From: Pontiellaceae bacterium
Lineage (GTDB): Bacteria; Verrucomicrobiota; Kiritimatiellia; Kiritimatiellales; Tichowtungiaceae
Direction: 5' to 3'
Assembly (NCBI GenBank): GCA_025457785.1
Contig: JALOTS010000062.1
Location: 1-9,243, forward strand
Length of the DNA: 9,243 nt
Shown here: positions 6,993 through 9,243 of the stretch, piece after piece
How positions within the stretch are numbered: position 1 is the stretch's first letter
Layout of the letters: each line of letters starts with the position of its first letter
Program-made: the position numbers and the translations under genes
The notes under the pieces: model-generated
The model's database searches: none
Seen by the model: only the letters and a program-made list of their open reading frames with translations
What the model was told of the DNA's origin: nothing

Positions 6993-8668
6993 ATTCCGCC
7001 GCCGCGTTTCAGCTTCAGGGTCGCCGCAGTGATGGTGCAGGTGTCCGGAAGCGATGAGCAATCAAAGGAAAGGAATCCCTTGCGCTGTTTCTTCGCGCCC
7101 GTGTCCCCCACGCGGATGGCGTTGCCGTCGGTAAACGTTGCCTGGGATACACCGCCGGTATTGGAGGTTTCGGAGGCTTCATCCACGTAGCCGTCGTATG
7201 AACCAACCGAGGTGAATGTCACCGTTGTACCACCGCCAGCCGGGCCGAGTGAGGCCGCCAGAGCGACTGACGAGCCGGCAGGCACCACCGTTCCGCCGCC
7301 GGGGGTCTGACTGAATATCCTGCCGGCCGGAACTGTCGCATGGTATTCGTGGTTTACTCCGCTGACAACCAGCCCCGCGTTCGTGATGGCGGCTCCCGCA
7401 GCGGACTCCGTCATGTTGGTTACCCACGGAACGGTCTTTGTTCCGGAGCTGGTATGCGAAGTCGGGTGTGACGTTACATAATCAGTGATTCCCTTGACCA
7501 TTTTCCCGCCATCCCGTGTCAGACGAAGATAAAAATCAGAAGAGCAGGCCGTTCCGTCGGCATCCAGGGTCAGGAAATACTTCCCGGCAGGGACCTGAGA
7601 TGAATTCTCTGCGACCTTAAAAATCTGCGTAGCTTCCTGAACTTCGTCAAACATCGAGATATAAACGCTTTGCACTCCTTTATTTCTCGCCGCCGCAAAC
7701 TGAGACCACATAAAATTACCGTGATTTCTCTTAATCTGATTTTTATCCCAGTTGGCCGGATCCGAGTTGTAAAAGGACGTTCCCGGATAAATATCGCCTT
7801 GATACGCTACGCCATTATTATTGCACCACGTCAGATCGTTTTGAAAAAGCGAGTCAAAGTTATCCAGTTGGCCCACGCGCCAGGCCATCACCATGTTGCA
7901 CGCCTTGAAGGCATCTTTATTGGAGATATCGCGGAAGTTGCCGGGAACTCCACCGATCACGTAACAGCCCTTTCCCTTAAACCAGTTCACCACATCGGTC
8001 CACGAACTCGGACTGCCCGGTCTGTCAGAAAAACCGATCCCCCAGACGCAAACAACCGGTTTGCCGCCTTCCTTCGCATACGCCGAAGAATTGGTATGCG
8101 ATCTCATGGTATTCGTCCAGTCGGTCTTGATTTGGCTTTGGAAAGACGACCAACTGGTGATGTCGTACATGATGTAATACTTGCGCCCGTAGGTTTCGGC
8201 CGCCGTTTTTACTTTATTGGCGATCCCGTTCCGATACGACTTCATTTTGCTGTCGCCAAACTCAGATCCGAACCGCTGAACCGCAGCGCAATCAATTTCG
8301 TACTGCTGCATCCATTCGAAGTGCTTGTTTACACTTTGATCGGTCCAGTTGGAAAACATTCTGGCAGGCTGACCATTTCCAAGATTTCCGGTGTAGCCCG
8401 ATTGCTTCGTCCCGTTCTGATAGAACGGGCATCCTGAAAACGTCGTCGTATATTCACTCACACTGGGCCAGCATTCCATGTTGGTATGCTTCCATTGATC
8501 GACCGGCGAACCATCGCCAGCTGCACACAGCCAGCCTTGGTAGCCTACAACCACTTTGCCGACCACATCACCGCCATAGGCACACAAACTGCCCGCTGTC
8601 ATACAAATGACAACTGTCGATATGATTCCAAATCTCGTTCTGCTGAACATTTTCTGAACCAATCTCAT
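6650..8668 (-). CDS. Secreted GH71/99-like glycoside hydrolase with PASTA and DNRLRE/CBM96-like modules
   Basis: The 672-residue protein starts at ATG 8668, chosen because a perfect AGGAGG lies 6 nt upstream. Residues 1-32 form a signal peptide (basic n-region, hydrophobic IISTVVICMTAGSLC, then AYG-G); the Cys lacks a normal lipobox, so a lipoprotein is unlikely. Residues about 36-395 match the GH71/99-like fold: VVVGYQGWLCAAGDGS near the start, KPVVCVWGIGFSDRP at 203-217 and FDEVQEATQIFK at 340-351. The E342-x-x-E345-x-TQI arrangement parallels the catalytic pair of GH99 endo-alpha-mannosidases. Residues 411-476 are one PASTA repeat, and 482-672 are a beta-rich DNRLRE/CBM96-like module. The likely role is attack on an extracellular polysaccharide, with the C-terminal module binding glycan; substrate and linkage are not evident. 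The upstream neighbour ends in a nearly identical module. Family assignment is confident; activity is inferred. Confidence 0.92.
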   Translation of the reverse strand: MRLVQKMFSRTRFGIISTVVICMTAGSLCAYGGDVVGKVVVGYQGWLCAAGDGSPVDQWKHTNMECWPSVSEYTTTFSGCPFYQNGTKQSGYTGNLGNGQPARMFSNWTDQSVNKHFEWMQQYEIDCAAVQRFGSEFGDSKMKSYRNGIANKVKTAAETYGRKYYIMYDITSWSSFQSQIKTDWTNTMRSHTNSSAYAKEGGKPVVCVWGIGFSDRPGSPSSWTDVVNWFKGKGCYVIGGVPGNFRDISNKDAFKACNMVMAWRVGQLDNFDSLFQNDLTWCNNNGVAYQGDIYPGTSFYNSDPANWDKNQIKRNHGNFMWSQFAAARNKGVQSVYISMFDEVQEATQIFKVAENSSQVPAGKYFLTLDADGTACSSDFYLRLTRDGGKMVKGITDYVTSHPTSHTSSGTKTVPWVTNMTESAAGAAITNAGLVVSGVNHEYHATVPAGRIFSQTPGGGTVVPAGSSVALAASLGPAGGGTTVTFTSVGSYDGYVDEASETSNTGGVSQATFTDGNAIRVGDTGAKKQRKGFLSFDCSSLPDTCTITAATLKLKRGGGIGTPTTLGTITVDVKNVNTGWSDNVALQITDFQGPASASDVATLSYPATTNAWATGSLNATGLTKINKTTASQTQYRIRFTTDDDNDTADDYLGFYSGENATAANRPVLEVTYQ

Positions 8669-8674
8669 GATCCG

Positions 8675-8680
8675 CCTCCT
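8675..8680 (-). promoter_or_regulatory. Strong ribosome binding site of the GH71/99-like gene
   Basis: AGGAGG on the minus strand, 6 nt before ATG 8668, is a full anti-16S match. It selects this start over the internal ATG at 8650, which would shorten the signal peptide n-region by six residues. Confidence 0.8.
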
Positions 8681-8686
8681 TGTTTA

Positions 8687-8715
8687 ATGATGCAGTTTCA
8701 ATTTCTTCCTGACAA
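8687..8715 (-). promoter_or_regulatory. Weak candidate promoter of the GH71/99-like gene
   Basis: On the minus strand TTGTCA (8715-8710; 5 of 6) and CATCAT (8692-8687; 4 of 6) are 17 nt apart. The start point would fall almost on the ribosome site, leaving an unusually short leader, which weakens the call. A TATAAA at about 8820 on the same strand is an alternative -10, but no matching -35 was seen. The remaining part of the 8669-8900 gap shows only the hairpin next to the upstream gene. Confidence 0.18.
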
Positions 8716-8850
8716 ATGCCGCTTCCATACTTTTGAATTTACGAAACGGTCATCCCTCCATCGAATGTTCTAATCGCCGTCCTGTAACCCCCCTTTCTGA
8801 TGAACTCCTTGCGAGAATTTATAATCTCACCCGTTTTTCCTTCGCCGCCG

Positions 8851-8878
8851 CCCTCTGCGGATGGTGTTCCGCAGAGGG
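8851..8878. repeat. Hairpin sharing its stem with the 6602-6629 terminator
   Basis: The arms CCCTCTGCGGA and TCCGCAGAGGG (11 bp, 6-nt loop) use the same bases as the core of the terminator after the other module copy, and the hairpin sits at nearly the same distance (22 nt) from its stop codon. On the minus strand no T-run follows; the downstream bases are G/A-rich. A TTTTTT run instead lies on the plus-strand side (8885-8890). It is therefore a poor intrinsic terminator for the gene it follows. It may be a decayed terminator, a processing or stability hairpin, or a copy of a short palindromic element. Confidence 0.6.
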
Positions 8879-8900
8879 TGCAGGCGTTTTTTATGCGGGG

Positions 8901-9243
8901 TTATTGATAAATGACTTCAAGTACGGGCCGGTTGGCTGCAGTCGCGTTTTCCCCGGAATAAAATCCGAGGTAGTCATCGGCGGCATCGTTATCGTCATCC
9001 GTCGTGAAGCGAATCCGGTACTGCGTATGACTGGCGGTGGTTTTATTGATTTTGGTGAGTCCGGTCGCGTTGAGATTTCCGGTTGCCCAGGCGTTGGTCG
9101 TCGCCGGATAACTCAGGGTGGCGACATCGGACGCACTGGCCGGGCCCTGGAAGTCCGTTATTTGCAGCGCGACGTTGTCACTCCATCCGGTGTTCACATT
9201 TTTAACATCGACGGTAATGGTCCCCAGAGTAGTCGGGGTGCCG
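8901..9243 (-). CDS. C-terminal DNRLRE/CBM96-like module of an upstream secreted protein (5' end outside window)
   Basis: The last 114 complete codons of a gene entering from the right edge are in view, ending at TAA 8903-8901. The protein segment (…VNTGWSDNVALQITDF… to …RPVLEVIYQ) is nearly identical to residues 559-672 of the downstream hydrolase; the four differences seen in the last 98 residues are S/N, Q/H, T/A and T/I. It is a beta-rich module of the kind found at the ends of secreted carbohydrate-active proteins. The rest of the protein, including whether it too has a GH71/99-like domain, is not visible. The internal GTG that could be read as a start is simply the Val of the continuing frame. 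It lies 232 bp upstream of the hydrolase gene, same strand. Confidence 0.93.
   Translation of the reverse strand, partial: GTPTTLGTITVDVKNVNTGWSDNVALQITDFQGPASASDVATLSYPATTNAWATGNLNATGLTKINKTTASHTQYRIRFTTDDDNDAADDYLGFYSGENATAANRPVLEVIYQ
8901..9243 (-). repeat. Duplicated C-terminal module, copy 2 (continues past window edge)
   Basis: Partner of 6650-6992, gap-free and about 94% identical by eye, with most differences synonymous. This points to a recent duplication or gene conversion kept under protein-level selection. Confidence 0.95.

Noticed and set aside
7179..7427. 82-residue minus-strand frame overlapping the hydrolase gene
   Set aside because: Out of frame with the PASTA-encoding region, which has a clear protein signature in the main frame; no separate ribosome site.
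7670..8437. 255-residue open frame on the plus strand
   Set aside because: Antisense to the GH71/99-like domain; Arg/His/Ile-rich composition without motifs.
8580..8668. Lipoprotein signal for the GH71/99-like protein
   Set aside because: The Cys at residue 29 is preceded by G-S-L, which does not fit the [AGS] just before Cys of a lipobox; a standard signal peptide fits better.
6602..8878. The two matching hairpins as ends of a mobile element or CRISPR-like repeats
   Set aside because: Only two copies, each tied to the 3' end of a paralogous gene, with no transposase, target duplication or regular spacers between them.

Overview
The window carries five protein-coding genes, all on the minus strand. 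Three are complete and two are cut by the window edges. The best guess for the source is a Gram-negative bacterium of the PVC group (Lentisphaerota, Kiritimatiellota or Verrucomicrobiota type). That guess rests on a secreted GH71/99-like glycoside hydrolase carrying PASTA and DNRLRE/CBM96-like modules next to a very large multi-PAS sensor protein. It is an inference from gene content; there is no rRNA or other marker here.

In transcription order, from the right edge: (1) 9243-8901 is the 3' end of a gene whose last 114 codons encode a DNRLRE/CBM96-like module. (2) 8668-6650 is a complete secreted protein of 672 residues: signal peptide, GH71/99-like catalytic domain, one PASTA repeat and a C-terminal DNRLRE/CBM96-like module. 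That last module is almost identical to the one in gene 1. Both genes are followed by a hairpin with the same 11-bp stem core. (3) 6422-5643 encodes a DPM1-like family 2 glycosyltransferase. (4) 5652-4603 encodes aldose 1-epimerase (galM), whose start overlaps the end of gene 3 by 10 bp. (5) 4476 to beyond base 1 encodes a giant membrane-anchored protein with 1,492 residues in view. Its order is signal peptide/TM, five PAS domains, a coiled coil of about 275 residues, a histidine-kinase-like core, a beta-rich segment and a TerB-like C-terminal domain that runs off the window.

The most notable signal is in gene 5. Its kinase core keeps the HisKA-HATPase outline but lacks almost every catalytic signature: the phospho-acceptor context, the N-box asparagines, the G1 DxGxG and the G2 GxGxG. 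It reads as a pseudo-histidine kinase, or sensory scaffold, fused to a TerB-like module. The protein genes form three units: a polysaccharide-degrading pair with a shared module, a sugar-transfer/sugar-isomer pair that is probably co-transcribed, and the sensor, which has its own putative promoter. No RNA genes, CRISPR arrays, insertion sequences or integration sites were seen. The three intergenic gaps (4477-4602, 6423-6649, 8669-8900) are all under 300 bases and hold the regulatory features listed.
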